Positions 18,669-28,947 of a DNA stretch of 64,000 bases are shown here, piece after piece. Source of the DNA: a virus; the IMG/VR virus record IMGVR_UViG_3300004463_000226, positions 62,001-126,000 of that record; one strand, 5' to 3'. A model generated the notes under the pieces. The model was not told the DNA's origin and did no database searches. It saw nothing but the letters and a program-made list of their open reading frames with translations. Numbering within the stretch: position 1 is the stretch's first letter; each line of letters opens with the position of its first letter. The position numbers and the translations under genes are program-made.

Positions 18669-18983
18669 ATGTCAGCAATCACGTTATTTGATAGTGGATT
18701 AATTAAATCCGCTGTCAAGACACAGTTCAAGAAAATAAAAAAGAGTGAAACAACTGTTGATAATATTCTAGATCAACTGATCACTCGATTAAATTCTAAA
18801 TTCACCGTAGTGAAGAGCGCATTCGAAATATCAATTAAAGTAGATAAAAGAAAAAATATTGAAACTGTACGAGAAGAAGTGCAGGGAATTCTAGATGAGA
18901 TTCAGGTATCTTTTGACATGAAGTACCTGTTTAAAATAAAAGTAGGACAAAATGAAATTGTCGTACGCGCAAGACGGAAATAA
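18669..18983 (+). CDS. Hypothetical protein, 104 aa
   Basis: A basic N-terminal helix (KTQFKKIKKS) is followed by alternating strand and helix segments and a C-terminal VVRARRK. An AAGGAGG ribosome site precedes it. No family is recognised. It lies at the end of the tape-measure/baseplate cluster and converges on the minus-strand baseplate operon, so a tail-completion role is possible but unsupported. Confidence 0.6.
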   Translation: MSAITLFDSGLIKSAVKTQFKKIKKSETTVDNILDQLITRLNSKFTVVKSAFEISIKVDKRKNIETVREEVQGILDEIQVSFDMKYLFKIKVGQNEIVVRARRK

Positions 18984-19013
18984 ATAGATAGTAGCGTTGG
19001 CTACTATCTATTT
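18982..19013. terminator. Bidirectional terminator between convergent operons
   Basis: A perfect 14-bp stem (AAATAGATAGTAGC and its complement) with a GTTG loop and a T-tract on the plus side sits between converging genes. Confidence 0.85.
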
Positions 19014-19019
19014 ATTTTT

Positions 19020-20150
19020 TTAGTTTAGTAATTGATGAGAAATCTTACGAATAGAATCATGTGTATAGTTTTCTAATTGAATAGTATGAGCAAGCTCCAT
19101 TAATGTATATTTAGTAATAGATTCTGCTAAAATCAAGTCCATATCAATATCAGATTGCACTGTACCATGAGATTTGGACTCCGAACCTAACTTACTGTCT
19201 TCTTCAAACTCATCGACAGTTGTATCATGTTCTTGAGCATCAACATCATAGTCATCGGAAACATCATCATCATCATTTGCATTATCCACACTAACCATTG
19301 CAAGGGCAGACTCAACTACTTCTTTAAAAGAATGACGGAATAATGAGTTAAATAATGTAGACTCCTCAACAGGAACATCTTTAATGATTGCCTGTCTAAT
19401 GGATTCCTGTACAGATTTGTCATCAGATTCTCCATTTTCAGTAGCTTCACTTTCTAGGTCTTGATATATCTCATCTTCTTTAGCTTGACGAGCCTTTTCA
19501 TCCTGCACAACAGTTAAGACTTTATTCTTAACCATGGAAGAAAGCTTCTCAATGCTGATCTTTTCCTTGTCATAGTTTAACTCATCTTTCTCATCATCAC
19601 ATAGTTCAAACTTGATAGCTGAAACGTCTAATTGACCTTCTTTAGCATCAGCCATCTTACGACGAGCTACCTTATTAGCTGTTGATTCACACACAGTTTT
19701 GATAATTTTTAAGAATGGTGACTTAGAAACTCGGTAAGCATTTTCTAATAATGCATATCCACCCTTACCATCTACATATGAGTCTACTAATGTACGCAAG
19801 TTTGTTTCTTGAGCAATGACGAAGTCTTCGTCAAGTACTAAAGATCCAGCAAACATTTCAAACAAAATATCCTTGAATACAATAGTCCGTCCTTCTTTAT
19901 TGATTTCATTAATCAAGTTAGGAATCTGAGACTCAAGAAGTTTTTTAGTATAAATATTATTCATAGCTTCTCTGTGTTCAGATTCTTTTTCAGAACGTTC
20001 CATACTTCTATCAATATCATTATAGTGCTCCAAAAGAGCTCTTTTCTGAAGATATTGATTGGCTGCAACACTAGATGTGATATTGCTATGTTCGGAGACC
20101 TTTGAAATCCCGAATGAATGACGTTGAACTTTACTGTTACCATTGAACAT
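19020..20150 (-). CDS. Acidic hypothetical protein, 376 aa, in the baseplate operon
   Basis: Residues 55-95 are helical and amphipathic. The region from about 235 to 345 is extremely acidic, including a run of Asp near residue 295. No enzyme motif is visible. It is the last gene of a minus-strand operon after the SH3 baseplate protein and the wedge protein, with 53 bases between it and the latter. An assembly chaperone or scaffold is possible from composition and context, but no family is recognised. Confidence 0.65.
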   Translation of the reverse strand: MFNGNSKVQRHSFGISKVSEHSNITSSVAANQYLQKRALLEHYNDIDRSMERSEKESEHREAMNNIYTKKLLESQIPNLINEINKEGRTIVFKDILFEMFAGSLVLDEDFVIAQETNLRTLVDSYVDGKGGYALLENAYRVSKSPFLKIIKTVCESTANKVARRKMADAKEGQLDVSAIKFELCDDEKDELNYDKEKISIEKLSSMVKNKVLTVVQDEKARQAKEDEIYQDLESEATENGESDDKSVQESIRQAIIKDVPVEESTLFNSLFRHSFKEVVESALAMVSVDNANDDDDVSDDYDVDAQEHDTTVDEFEEDSKLGSESKSHGTVQSDIDMDLILAESITKYTLMELAHTIQLENYTHDSIRKISHQLLN

Positions 20151-20203
20151 GTTTATTACTCTCCCTTCTCATTTTCAAAGTCATTGAATTACTATAATGT
20201 TTT

Positions 20204-22855
20204 TTAATTACGTATGATCTCTATATTAATATCATCTAATCCGATCGTTAAGTACTCAGGAACATAATTGCGTCGGTCTAATTTAGATAATGTATTTAAA
20301 TCGACACCTATATTTTGAATAACTTGGATAGATGAATCATACGCATTAATGTTAATAAATTGAAGATACTCAACATCCTTGAAGTTATTTCTGATTTCTC
20401 CAATTAGGTTAGATATATAAATAGCATTATATCCTTTGTTATTAATACCTTCAATGTATTCTTTAATGAATATACGTAAATCACGAATCAAGATTTCCTC
20501 AATGACACCAACAGCAGGAGAGACTTTAAAATGAATTCTAACATTCGTTTGATCCAATCTAGTACCGACAGTGTCGATAACAAAGTTTTTAGATTTACCG
20601 AATGTGTTATAGAACTTTAGATCTAGTCCATAGTTATTACTTATTTTATCTATGGCTCCTAGTAGGTAATTGTATTGAGCATACATCAGACCTAAGAAGT
20701 AATTAAATTTATCTAAGTCTTTTAACGATTTAGCTCCGACTAGAGGAGAATAAGCTAGTGCCATATAATAATCCTCTACCATTACCCCACCACCACTATC
20801 TCTCATATATGGAACGTATTTAACACTTGTTCTCATAATGTCAATAGGGGTGATGAAATTAACTTTTGTTGCTTCAGTAGTATACGTATTAGTCAATGTA
20901 TACTCTGCATAATCAGGTAAGATGTCAAACTGATGACCTATTTTTAAAAGATCATATTTAAAAAAGGCATGTATATTAACTTTACAGTTGTACATAGGAA
21001 TCAACCTTGTTTCAACATGTCCGTCATCAGGATTTTTAACATCAATAGCTCGGAAGCTTTCACCTGCCATATAATCATCAGTTTTGATAGTGGTCTCATA
21101 CGTATATACATTAGATAGACTATCGTATGATTTAAACTGGAACTCCTTATAGCAAGCTTGTACGCCAGAATCTTCTATTGATAACATTACCTTTAATCTT
21201 CCAGTAGGTACTCCAGAACCATCAAGGATAGGGCTGTCTAACTGGGAAGTAGGAATAAGATTAATGGTCATCACATAAGTGTCTTCACCGATTAATGCAT
21301 TACGTTTAATATCAAGACTGTTACAAATAAATTGATTATAAGAGTCTCCGTTTACATAACTGTAGTCAAGAGGTATCTTACTTTGAACTGAGTTCAAATA
21401 GAAACCTACGATAGTTGGATTCTTCCTGACAGTAATCAAGAATGGATTTGTGTATACGAATGGTTCGTTGAGTACATCTATATCATCCTGAACTGTTTTA
21501 CCAGTTATCAATTGGACTGTATCAACAGCATCTTGTTTATACTTAAATAGATGTCCAGCTTTTAATATATACTGATTCGCTTGCTCATATTCAATATCGA
21601 AATCTTCTTTGAGCAGATCAATATTTACAGTATTGGTAGGATAATAGTCATTATTATAGTCCATAAACAATGAGAACGCTGAGAATATACGGTCTATAGC
21701 ATCATCACGTTTCTTAACAAATAGAACCCTGTTATTATCTCTACGTTCATAGTTTGAGAAATACAACTGGAGGTCATTTTCAATATTATATGCACCAGAA
21801 GTAGAGCTCTTTTCAATAACCTTTTCACGGATATCTTCTAATGTAAGTTGATTACCTCCATTTGAACTTGATCCCTGTGTAATGGCAAATATGATAATGC
21901 CTTTGTTGTACTCATAAACCTGTGAGCTTGGTATAACTGTTATATTACTACCTGTATATTCAGGAAAGTTACCATTTTCCCCTTTTGTAGTATATATTTT
22001 AATTAAGACCTCTGAATTAAATTCTGGCTGAAAGTAGTTATCTCTCATAGTGAAAGTAATTTCAACCTTGTTAGTATCTTTCATTTTGTAATAACAGAAC
22101 GGTTGTTTAGATGGAATAGATCCATACATCAACTTCTGTAATTGAGTATAATCTTGTGCACCAGGAGCTTTGTATAGAACGTCAAATCCAGCCAATTGAT
22201 CAACGAAATCAAATGAAATTGTCGGTAGGTTGATTTTATCATTATTAATGATAGCTTCTGTTTTTCTGAATTTATTAAACTGGTGCATCTCTACAACGAT
22301 ACCTAGATACTTAGATCCATTCTGAGTAATACGAGTAGTCTTTAGATATGGATTAGTAATAGAACTCATAGAGTTTTTGTAGCTAGTATCGTATTGAGCT
22401 GTATAGATATAATCAGTAGCGTATTGTTTTGCTGTGATTATGATATCATAATCTAACATGAATTGCTTACCTTCAATGTCCATGATTAAATCAGAATCTA
22501 ATATAAATTCTGTAACCACACCATTATTAATACCACGATTAATAATATCCCTTTCATTTATAAAGAGTACTGCGACTAATGATGCTGGGCGGGCAAAAAT
22601 ATCACCAATATCTAAACCAGCAGCATAGCTATAGATTGTCTCAGGGATTTGAGCTTGGTTAGGAAACATTTCACGAACGAATGTTGATATAGCATTAAAA
22701 GTATCTTCTGTAGCTGTGGCTGTGATCTCTGTATTATAGCCCAACAACCCAACATTTGACTGGTTAGTAATCTCCATATCAAAGTACTTAGGAGCCACAT
22801 CATTTATGACAAAGTCTTTTACTGAGTATATACTAGTATAATCCTTTGAAGCCAT
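20204..22855 (-). CDS. Baseplate wedge protein, gp6/J-like
   Basis: 883 residues. The C-terminus has the baseplate J/gp6 pattern: a segment with VIEEILIRDLRIFI, a helix ending in a short GYNAIYISNLIG stretch, then KDVEYLQFININ, matching the family signature of paired helices and strands that join neighbouring wedges. The N-terminal 150 residues also fit, with an early helix reading NAISTFVREMFP. In T4 this protein forms the ring that holds the baseplate together and switches on contraction. It lies 13 bases downstream of the SH3 baseplate gene. The family call rests on pattern, not on a search. Confidence 0.65.
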   Translation of the reverse strand: MASKDYTSIYSVKDFVINDVAPKYFDMEITNQSNVGLLGYNTEITATATEDTFNAISTFVREMFPNQAQIPETIYSYAAGLDIGDIFARPASLVAVLFINERDIINRGINNGVVTEFILDSDLIMDIEGKQFMLDYDIIITAKQYATDYIYTAQYDTSYKNSMSSITNPYLKTTRITQNGSKYLGIVVEMHQFNKFRKTEAIINNDKINLPTISFDFVDQLAGFDVLYKAPGAQDYTQLQKLMYGSIPSKQPFCYYKMKDTNKVEITFTMRDNYFQPEFNSEVLIKIYTTKGENGNFPEYTGSNITVIPSSQVYEYNKGIIIFAITQGSSSNGGNQLTLEDIREKVIEKSSTSGAYNIENDLQLYFSNYERRDNNRVLFVKKRDDAIDRIFSAFSLFMDYNNDYYPTNTVNIDLLKEDFDIEYEQANQYILKAGHLFKYKQDAVDTVQLITGKTVQDDIDVLNEPFVYTNPFLITVRKNPTIVGFYLNSVQSKIPLDYSYVNGDSYNQFICNSLDIKRNALIGEDTYVMTINLIPTSQLDSPILDGSGVPTGRLKVMLSIEDSGVQACYKEFQFKSYDSLSNVYTYETTIKTDDYMAGESFRAIDVKNPDDGHVETRLIPMYNCKVNIHAFFKYDLLKIGHQFDILPDYAEYTLTNTYTTEATKVNFITPIDIMRTSVKYVPYMRDSGGGVMVEDYYMALAYSPLVGAKSLKDLDKFNYFLGLMYAQYNYLLGAIDKISNNYGLDLKFYNTFGKSKNFVIDTVGTRLDQTNVRIHFKVSPAVGVIEEILIRDLRIFIKEYIEGINNKGYNAIYISNLIGEIRNNFKDVEYLQFININAYDSSIQVIQNIGVDLNTLSKLDRRNYVPEYLTIGLDDINIEIIRN

Positions 22856-22868
22856 TTATTATCACCTC

Positions 22869-24458
22869 TTAATCTCTGAATTTTAATTTGTATAAGTGTG
22901 ACCCATCCTCTTGCTTAATGGACTGAACAAATGGAGCGCCACTTAAAGTTCTACCTGTACCCGTTACTACTGGATCATAAATTCTTCTATAAATATATGA
23001 ACCATTACTATTCATATTGAACTCAGATAGTGTTAATGGACTGAAGTCTTCTTTCATTGCATACATGTAGTTGATACCGAAACTAGGTGACCCTGCACCT
23101 GTACTTCCTTTACCCCAACTACTTGCACTTGCAGGAGTATTTAATGGGAACACTCCAAAATACTTAGCCCAGAATAATATAGTTTCTCCATCTTCAGCGC
23201 ATATGAAATAGTACACGCTTGAGGCATAATCAAGAATCTTATTCTTTATATTTAACTTTGTAGGTCTGGCTGTTCCACGATAAACCCTAGAAATATATTC
23301 TGTCCAAAGCTTGTGCGTTTTATAAACAGAATACTCATTGTCATCAATAAATTGAATTGTAAATTGACCTGCTGTATTGGACTCAATGTTATGTCGTCCA
23401 TATACTAATTTATATCCAGTAAATGTCTCTCCATGCTCTACTGTCTTAATAATCTCATCAGGTACATCAAATGATAATGCCGAGTTAGACAAGTATGGAT
23501 GGAAGCTATGACTAGCCGATAAATTATCTGTCAGAGATCTTACAACATTCGGGTTACTGTGCCAGAAATGATACATTTGTGAATCATTCTCAAACTGCGG
23601 ATGTAACGCTCCCTTAGCCATAAGGTTAAGGCTAGGTCTTGTGAAGAAAACATATGAGAATGTTTTCGTTAAATGGTGCTGGGGAAATGCTAATTTAAAA
23701 CGATTAAATCTAGTAAATAAGTCATCCCTAATATGAGGTGTCTCACCTATTATATTATAATTCTTCCGAATTATATTAAGGTTAGCCTCGACAAATTCAT
23801 AATCAAGGGTATAATCTGATACAAACATATCATCCTCAGCAAACGCCGATTCTAATTTACTAGGATCAATTTCAGTAAGCTGTTCTGTTGTTGATGTAGC
23901 TTGTTTTGCACCAAGATCTTGATATGTTAGATCTTGTATCCTATCCTCAGTTGATTTACCTGAATTATTTAAGATCTTATCAATCTCACTATAATCAGGA
24001 ATACCATTTGATACACCACTCTCGCTAATATCCTGCTCCAACACCCAGCCAGGAACACCTTCAAGACGATATGCTCTTTTAGATCGACCCAACACCCATT
24101 CTTTAACTTCTAATATCTTATGCCGTGTACCAAGCAATGCCTTGTCTATAGCTGCACCTTCAGCATAGTTTGTTGCAGTAGTCTTTATTGTTACTACATT
24201 TCCTACATTAAGAGCTTTACCATTTGTGGGTGGTTTATACTGAGATGGAGGTTGTGGGTCAAGGTTCTGTAAGAGTTTAATATAAGTCTCTATAGACCAA
24301 CCACCTTTTGCATCAATATAGTACCAACCATTTTGTTGCTTAGATGAAGTATATTGCTCGTTAACTCGGACTTGTGAAACGATCCTGTGACTTGTCCCAG
24401 GACCAGAACGTACGTTAAGAACATCACAGTTAACTATCATGATCTTAAATTTACCCAT
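22869..24458 (-). CDS. SH3-domain baseplate protein, paralog of the one at 16236
   Basis: 529 residues. Residues 1-63 are an SH3 domain nearly parallel to that at 16236 (LNVRSGPGTSHRIV, TSSKQ, WYYID). Residues about 88-150 look like a second SH3-type domain (IKTTATNYAEGAAI ... PGWVLEQDI). The remainder has YVFFTRPSLNLM and LDYASSVYYFI segments resembling tail-tube-associated baseplate proteins. It is the first gene of a three-gene minus-strand operon with the wedge protein. A structural role at the tail tip is inferred; cell-wall binding is a reasonable guess for the SH3 parts. Confidence 0.7.
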   Translation of the reverse strand: MGKFKIMIVNCDVLNVRSGPGTSHRIVSQVRVNEQYTSSKQQNGWYYIDAKGGWSIETYIKLLQNLDPQPPSQYKPPTNGKALNVGNVVTIKTTATNYAEGAAIDKALLGTRHKILEVKEWVLGRSKRAYRLEGVPGWVLEQDISESGVSNGIPDYSEIDKILNNSGKSTEDRIQDLTYQDLGAKQATSTTEQLTEIDPSKLESAFAEDDMFVSDYTLDYEFVEANLNIIRKNYNIIGETPHIRDDLFTRFNRFKLAFPQHHLTKTFSYVFFTRPSLNLMAKGALHPQFENDSQMYHFWHSNPNVVRSLTDNLSASHSFHPYLSNSALSFDVPDEIIKTVEHGETFTGYKLVYGRHNIESNTAGQFTIQFIDDNEYSVYKTHKLWTEYISRVYRGTARPTKLNIKNKILDYASSVYYFICAEDGETILFWAKYFGVFPLNTPASASSWGKGSTGAGSPSFGINYMYAMKEDFSPLTLSEFNMNSNGSYIYRRIYDPVVTGTGRTLSGAPFVQSIKQEDGSHLYKLKFRD

Positions 24459-24686
24459 AGTCTCACCTTCTATCGTTCTAAAAGTATTTTATATATTTGT
24501 TTCAATATACAAATTCTAAAGGATTTCTAAGTATATATTATTTAAGTGATAAGTAATAAAAATTAATTCATCTTGGCATAGTTTGGTATATAAATATTGA
24601 TGTCCGCCCGCATAAAATAGTAAGTTGATGAGAACCATTGAGTTGGTCAAATTCAACTATTCGCATATAATGAGGGGGAGATATTA
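24459..24686. promoter_or_regulatory. Divergent intergenic region with TATATATTAT motif
   Basis: This 228-base region separates the minus-strand baseplate operon from plus-strand genes. It holds TATATATTATTTAAGTG at about 24532, like other candidate plus-strand promoters, a second A/T-rich ATATATTTG stretch near 24490 that could serve the minus strand, and an AGTTG...CAACT inverted repeat near 24640-24657. No coding sequence is seen. Confidence 0.4.
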
Positions 24687-24857
24687 ATGTTTATTAAATT
24701 TGGTCAAACAGTCGTATACGGGATTGCTCTAGTTAATGATGTCGCTAAGAAATCAACTAAGGAGTATAAGGAGAAGGAAGCTAAGAGAAGAAGTGAGATG
24801 TCTGCATATGATCGACATAACGAGGATATGCGTAAATTCTATCGAAGCATGAGTTAG
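24687..24857 (+). CDS. Small hypothetical protein, 56 aa
   Basis: An ATG nine bases after a GAGGGGGAG ribosome site opens a 56-residue frame. The first 20 residues are weakly hydrophobic (KFGQTVVYGIALV) and the rest is a charged helix rich in Lys, Glu and Arg. The strong ribosome site and the T-rich run after the stop support a real gene. No family is recognised. Confidence 0.6.
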   Translation: MFIKFGQTVVYGIALVNDVAKKSTKEYKEKEAKRRSEMSAYDRHNEDMRKFYRSMS

Positions 24858-24974
24858 TACCATCTACCTGAGATGAATTAATTTTTTTTTGTCTTAACGT
24901 CACGTATTTCTCTAATATTTTTTTTGTTTCTAAAACATAATATTAATTAAATTATAGAAAGGTGGGTATCGTAC

Positions 24975-26618
24975 ATGGGTGTTCTCCGTGAAATCCTTGA
25001 TACTATCAGAGATTTATCTACGATGCAAAAGGGATCTATGGAAGATGTATTTAAGAAAAAGAAATACTCTTCTATATCCAAGAGAAGTCAAGAGGGTACG
25101 TTACAATTTCCAGTCATTGTATCAAAATCTTTAGATATTGATACAATTCAAATGATGACAAAGGCATTAGAACGTCAATATGCTTCATTCGTTCAGGTTA
25201 CATTAACAATGAACCCTGTTCTTAATTTAAGTGAAGACGTTAATGCTGCTGGATATCTTCGTAAATTTCATCAGAACTCTGGAACTAAAGCAGGTTTTCA
25301 TGACATTGGTAACATGGTTAAAGATGTTCTTAATGAAAACTATGTTGGGTTTGCTGATGACGTTGAACAGAAGTTCCTATTTGCTGCTGTATACGAAGGA
25401 TCAACTTCTAAAATAATTGCTTCTAATAAAGAGCAGTTACAAAGTATTCTTGAAGGGGTCAAGGAAGATATTCTTAACAACAAGTTTGTTCCTAAGGACC
25501 CTATCTATCGTTTTAAAAATGATAACCTAAATTATCACCATAACAGAATTGTTACTGAAGCAAAGGGTAGAGCTAGTGGAAGTGGTACTAGCATTAAGTA
25601 CGATGGTGATAATAGATCACAATCATATCAGGGTGATGATAAAAGACAATATGATAATAGAACATCGTATCTTGCTGGATCAACTCATGATCAACGTACA
25701 GAATATCTTGCTGGATCCACTCATGATTCTCGAAGAGAATATAAAACAGAGTATCAAAACGGTTCAAATCATGATCAGCGCGAACACTATGACTCTAGTG
25801 GTGGAACACAGAAAATTAATAACTCTAAAAATACCATCACTAAAGCTGGTAATGATGTCAACCAAACATTTACAGGAGAAATCCGAAACTTAACTCTTTC
25901 TGGTGGCGGTGGTATGAAGTTACCTGAAAAATCAAAACATGAGCTTCCTAACAATATCCTCAAGGATAACGATGCTAAGAAAGCCAATGAATTGGTTCCT
26001 ACTGTTATGCATGTTCGCACAATCCTTGTTGATAAAGAAGGCGTTAATCAAGGAAGCATGGATTTCCTTATTGGTATTAAAGCTACAATGCACCCTGTTG
26101 CATCTGAGGAAATGGTATCTAACGTATTGAACTCTGTTAAAAGTAAAAGCAGATTCTTTAATACTATTCGTTGGACAAGTGGTGAAATTAGCTTCTTTAA
26201 AGATTTCTTATTCAATGTTAAGGAAATCAAAAATGATGTTGCTGAACGTAGTGCTGGTTCTTCAGCTTGGTGGATGGCTCTTAAACGTCGTCGGGCATTA
26301 TCTAAAATGAAATCAGCCATGATGTTACCAAATCAAATTCTTCCTAATGCATCAATTGTTATGTCTATGGAAGAAGTTGAGTACATTAAATCTGAATATG
26401 GATATGATTTAATGAATCCTCTATTTACAGGCAAAATTATGAATACATTCTTCTTACTAGGCTTCGCTGTAGTAGATAATTCTACTCAAGTTGCTCACTT
26501 CTTATTTGATGGACAAATTGACTTCCAATCTGTATCGTTCACAGGATTAGAGCGTGACAACAAAAGCGGTGGTGGATCTGATATTAAAGATGTTCTTAAG
26601 CTTGTACAACGAGTATAA
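24975..26618 (+). CDS. Putative virion protein with 12-residue repeats, 547 aa
   Basis: Residues 1-200 and 315-547 look globular. They flank a low-complexity segment (about 210-275) with repeats of (T/S)(E/S)YLAGSTHDxR at a 12-residue period, then a degenerate YQNGSNHDQR copy. The repeats are also near-identical in DNA, beginning at 25668 and 25704. A Gly-rich turn precedes the second domain. It starts a five- to six-gene plus-strand virion-like block and is followed 25 bases later by a membrane-segment protein. No family is recognised; the structural role is inferred from neighbours. Confidence 0.6.
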   Translation: MGVLREILDTIRDLSTMQKGSMEDVFKKKKYSSISKRSQEGTLQFPVIVSKSLDIDTIQMMTKALERQYASFVQVTLTMNPVLNLSEDVNAAGYLRKFHQNSGTKAGFHDIGNMVKDVLNENYVGFADDVEQKFLFAAVYEGSTSKIIASNKEQLQSILEGVKEDILNNKFVPKDPIYRFKNDNLNYHHNRIVTEAKGRASGSGTSIKYDGDNRSQSYQGDDKRQYDNRTSYLAGSTHDQRTEYLAGSTHDSRREYKTEYQNGSNHDQREHYDSSGGTQKINNSKNTITKAGNDVNQTFTGEIRNLTLSGGGGMKLPEKSKHELPNNILKDNDAKKANELVPTVMHVRTILVDKEGVNQGSMDFLIGIKATMHPVASEEMVSNVLNSVKSKSRFFNTIRWTSGEISFFKDFLFNVKEIKNDVAERSAGSSAWWMALKRRRALSKMKSAMMLPNQILPNASIVMSMEEVEYIKSEYGYDLMNPLFTGKIMNTFFLLGFAVVDNSTQVAHFLFDGQIDFQSVSFTGLERDNKSGGGSDIKDVLKLVQRV

Positions 26619-26643
26619 TTTTTTTATAAAGGGGTGAAAAATA

Positions 26644-27630
26644 ATGAAACCGAATTATGCCTTTAAAATCTTATTAGAGAATGCAAGAACGTTCTCTGAT
26701 AGAAATAAAATTACTGCACTTATGGAAAACGAAGTGCAATCAGTTAATAATGCAATGGTATCTAACTTCTACAAGTCTGCATTAGAGAAAGCTCATGTAG
26801 ATTTTGAAGATATCCCTAATAGTAAAGGGGATATTACACGTTACTCTGGATATCAATCTATGGCTGAAACTCTTGATCTTATTGAGCAAATCGCTGATAA
26901 AAATAACGTCAAGATTGCTGAGATTGAAGTTATCAAAGATGCTATTAAAAACATCGCAACATATCGTGAGTCATTTGAAAAAGGATTTAGACTTGAAAAA
27001 GAGTTTATCATCCTTCAATACAATACATTGGTATATGCCTGCGTTGAAGCAACATCTATTATGATTTCTTCATATGTAGATTTTGTAAAGCGTCCTGATA
27101 GAAATGAATTTACTATTGTCAGAGACCATATTCATGGTTCTCATACATCTGTACAGAACCTAGAGAAGTTTAACTTAGCTGTTAAGCAAGGAGAATTTTC
27201 TAAAGTTTTGAATGCTGTTATCACAACAGGTGGAGATAACCTTGTTGGTATTGATGATTTAGTTGTTCCAACACTCATTATGGGTGGGGTATTAATCCTA
27301 GTTCCATTAATCCGTGAATTGATTTTTGGATTCTATTATTCTCGTATGAGAGTATCTGATTACTTAGCTCATCAGGCTACATTGCTTGAGATTAATAAAC
27401 AATCCGTCCAAGCATCTAATATGCCTGCTAAGCAGAAAAATGAAGTAATCAAAAAACAAGCACATCAAATTCAAAAGCTACGCAAAATGTCTGATACTAT
27501 CCGTGTTGATAAATCTATGGCAGATAGCAAAGCTACAGTCGAATTGAATAAAGAAAATAAAGGTTGGACTATTGATGAAGTTAAGTCTCAAGCAGCTTCA
27601 ACCGACTCAAATGGTTTCCAATTACTATAA
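26644..27630 (+). CDS. Putative virion-associated protein with one membrane segment, 328 aa
   Basis: The protein is mostly helical and carries a single long hydrophobic stretch at about residues 208-232 (LIMGGVLILVPLI), followed by a charged coiled-coil-like tail rich in Gln and Lys. It is preceded by an AAAGGGGTG ribosome site and probably shares a message with the gene before it. It could be a membrane-interacting or ejected protein, but no family is recognised. Confidence 0.55.
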   Translation: MKPNYAFKILLENARTFSDRNKITALMENEVQSVNNAMVSNFYKSALEKAHVDFEDIPNSKGDITRYSGYQSMAETLDLIEQIADKNNVKIAEIEVIKDAIKNIATYRESFEKGFRLEKEFIILQYNTLVYACVEATSIMISSYVDFVKRPDRNEFTIVRDHIHGSHTSVQNLEKFNLAVKQGEFSKVLNAVITTGGDNLVGIDDLVVPTLIMGGVLILVPLIRELIFGFYYSRMRVSDYLAHQATLLEINKQSVQASNMPAKQKNEVIKKQAHQIQKLRKMSDTIRVDKSMADSKATVELNKENKGWTIDEVKSQAASTDSNGFQLL

Positions 27631-27762
27631 TTCATTTCATTTAGAATAAAATTTTTTAACAATAAAATAGCAGAATAAAATAATAAATACCGTAAAAAGT
27701 ATTATTATTAAATTGGCTATTGCAAACATAAATATAAAAATATTGAGAAAGGTGGCAAAACC

Positions 27763-28911
27763 ATGAGTATTTTTGGTGGATCTAAATCTACTTCTACTGC
27801 TGTACCAGCAACTCAGATTCCTGTCTATGAAGGATATGACCAAGAGGTTAACGGCGATATCATCGCTCTTCAAGAAAGCTTGGAGGACCAGATGGCTATC
27901 ATTGAAGCAATTCACACTCTTGACATGGAAGAGATTGCTTTACGCAGCGATGTTAAGGTAATGGAGGCAAGCGGCTCTTCTGAAGCTGAAATTGCATCTC
28001 GTTACCAAGATTACTCCGTTGTTACAGAAAGCATGGTTAAGAATGCTTGGGATAAAATCAAGAAATTCTTTGCTAAGCTTTGGGGTAAAATTAAAGCTTT
28101 CTTCAAATCTGCTGTTCAAATGTTTGACAGCCTTTGGATGAGCTCTAAAAAATTTATTGAAAAATATGAAGGCGAATTAAAGCGCCGCGATCTTACTGGC
28201 TTCAAATACAAAATGTTCGTTTACAAGAACATTGATGGTGCGAAGTTCATGGATATGAAAGTTCCTCAAGAAGCAAATAAACTTCTTGAAACTGCTAAAG
28301 TTATCGCTGAGTCTCGTGAACAAATGAGCCCTGGTGCGGCTGGCGCAGAAGGAGCTACAAAAGGACAACGTAACCAACGTCTATATGATGAGGTTGCTAA
28401 ACTTAAAGAACAAAAAGAAGAAATGCTTGATGCATATCGTCGCCAATGTGTTGAAGGACTAGGCGCTGGTTCAGGATCTTTGAGTGCATCTCAATTTGAT
28501 AAAGTATTGTATGCTGGTTTCCGTAACGGTGCATATGGTAAAGATGCAATGAAAGAAGAGCCAGTTACTATCTCTCAAATCATTGAAGATATCAAATCTG
28601 CTGGTGACGGTAAAGCAAAAGCTGAAGCATTCTCTAAAACTGTTGATGAGGAATTTAGCCGCATCATCAAAGAAATGGAACAGCTTGAATCTAAATCTAA
28701 AGAATCTGGTGTAGAGAAGAAAGACGGCTATGACGCTAAGCATAATGAGAAAGTTATCTCTGCTGCTCAAGGTTACGCTTCTCTATTCAGTGGCTATAAG
28801 GATATTCACCTTACAGTATTCCGTGCTTGGAAAACAGCTTTTGCTGAACGTAACACAGCTTACAAACAATGTGCTGCTGCGGCTTTACGTTACAAGCCTA
28901 AAAAAGACTAA
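27763..28911 (+). CDS. Tandem virion paralog 1, with candidate prohead-protease site
   Basis: The 382-residue protein is the first of four related genes. It starts MSIFGGS like the next one. The first 89 residues are acidic and end in VVTE|S, then comes an amphipathic basic helix (KNAWDKIKKFFAKLWGKIK). T4 prohead protease gp21 cuts after LxE/IxE-type sites, and the other three paralogs have a similar site at the same place. This suggests an N-terminal capsid-targeting piece removed on maturation, as in T4 internal proteins. Frequent GGC, CGC and TTC codons suggest high expression. Function after cleavage is unknown. Confidence 0.7.
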   Translation: MSIFGGSKSTSTAVPATQIPVYEGYDQEVNGDIIALQESLEDQMAIIEAIHTLDMEEIALRSDVKVMEASGSSEAEIASRYQDYSVVTESMVKNAWDKIKKFFAKLWGKIKAFFKSAVQMFDSLWMSSKKFIEKYEGELKRRDLTGFKYKMFVYKNIDGAKFMDMKVPQEANKLLETAKVIAESREQMSPGAAGAEGATKGQRNQRLYDEVAKLKEQKEEMLDAYRRQCVEGLGAGSGSLSASQFDKVLYAGFRNGAYGKDAMKEEPVTISQIIEDIKSAGDGKAKAEAFSKTVDEEFSRIIKEMEQLESKSKESGVEKKDGYDAKHNEKVISAAQGYASLFSGYKDIHLTVFRAWKTAFAERNTAYKQCAAAALRYKPKKD

Positions 28912-28947
28912 TATAAACTTTACCTTATAAAAAGGAGGATAATGCAC

